DNA from: Pedobacter punctiformis
GTDB lineage: Bacteria > Bacteroidota > Bacteroidia > Sphingobacteriales > Sphingobacteriaceae
Direction of reading: 5' to 3'
DNA length: 64,000 bases
NCBI RefSeq assembly: GCF_027213715.1
Contig: NZ_JAPWGM010000004.1
Location: forward strand, 372,001-436,000
The translations under genes and the position numbers were made by a program. Under the pieces are notes generated by a model. That model did no database searches, was not told where the DNA came from, and saw only the letters and a list, made by a program, of their open reading frames with translations. Positions 63,930 through 64,000 of this stretch are shown one piece after another. How positions within the stretch are numbered: the first letter of the stretch is position 1; every line of letters begins with the position of its first letter.

Positions 63930-64000
63930 ATGGAAAAAAAAATTTACTTAATTTTATTTTTTTGCATTTTTTCCCTACTCTCAACAATAAGTAATGCTGT
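63930..64000 (+). CDS. N-terminal fragment of an exported protein
   Basis: An ATG at 63930 opens a frame that runs off the window. The 23 visible residues (MEKKIYLILFFCIFSLLSTI, then SNA) form a signal peptide with a basic n-region and a long hydrophobic core. The mature protein is not visible, so no function can be given. The 739-bp spacer upstream suggests that it starts a new transcription unit. Confidence 0.65.
   Translation, partial: MEKKIYLILFFCIFSLLSTISNA

Overview
The window looks like chromosomal DNA of a low-GC Bacteroidota, most likely a Pedobacter-like member of the Sphingobacteriaceae. Reasons: SusC/SusD pairs with an ECF sigma/FecR regulatory couple and an STN domain on SusC, type IX secretion (T9SS) components (PorP/SprF and an OmpA/PD40 protein) next to a giant protein with a gliding-motility-type C-terminal sorting domain, no visible Shine-Dalgarno sequences, and very AT-rich spacers. 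I recognised no rRNA, tRNA, CRISPR array, prophage or insertion sequence. All assignments come from reading motifs; no database search was run.

Layout. (1) 1-10573, plus strand: the end of a SusD gene followed by two S10 serine carboxypeptidases, a TPR/HExxH protein, an APC amino acid transporter, an amidohydrolase and proline dehydrogenase. The order reads as a path from outer-membrane peptide capture to proline oxidation. (2) 10574-24280: housekeeping and regulatory genes. These are an Mpo1/DUF962 protein, a HAD phosphatase, a DeoR regulator divergent from a 5'-deoxynucleotidase, a LysR-YeiH pair, an outer-membrane protein divergent from a four-gene overlapping operon that ends in a histidine kinase and NarL-type response regulator, an AAT-type permease, an arsR-DUF6428-arsC operon, a PanE-like reductase and a small KOW protein. 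(3) 24298-48369, minus strand: a T9SS module made of a 7013-residue secreted adhesin with about 47 tandem DUF11 repeats, a PorP/SprF partner and an OmpA/PD40/TPR protein. (4) 48370-49840: AT-rich spacers and one small secreted or membrane protein. (5) 49841-63190, plus strand: ECF sigma, FecR, SusC, SusD, a lipoprotein, a TlpA-like thioredoxin, a subtilisin-like protein, an aspartic protease-like protein and an aspartic protease/thioredoxin fusion. (6) 63191-64000: a terminator, a long spacer with direct repeats, and the first codons of another exported protein.

The most interesting part is the last SUS-like locus. The S8 protein appears to have lost Asp, His, the oxyanion Asn and probably the Ser. 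The thioredoxin fusion has lost both aspartic-protease motifs. The lipoprotein resembles SUS-associated zinc peptidases but has no HExxH. Only one aspartic protease keeps its DSG/DTG motifs, and two thioredoxin-fold proteins are encoded alongside. This suggests an exported system that binds, reduces or processes a particular peptide, using mostly pseudo-proteases.

Regulatory DNA worth noting: two 7-2-7 NarL-type inverted repeats between the outer-membrane protein and the kinase operon; two copies of an ATCGTA-N4-TACGAT palindrome in the ars operon; and a 20-bp-spaced direct repeat between deoR and the deoxynucleotidase gene. The adhesin array shows recent five-repeat duplication at its N-terminal end and two-repeat alternation further in.
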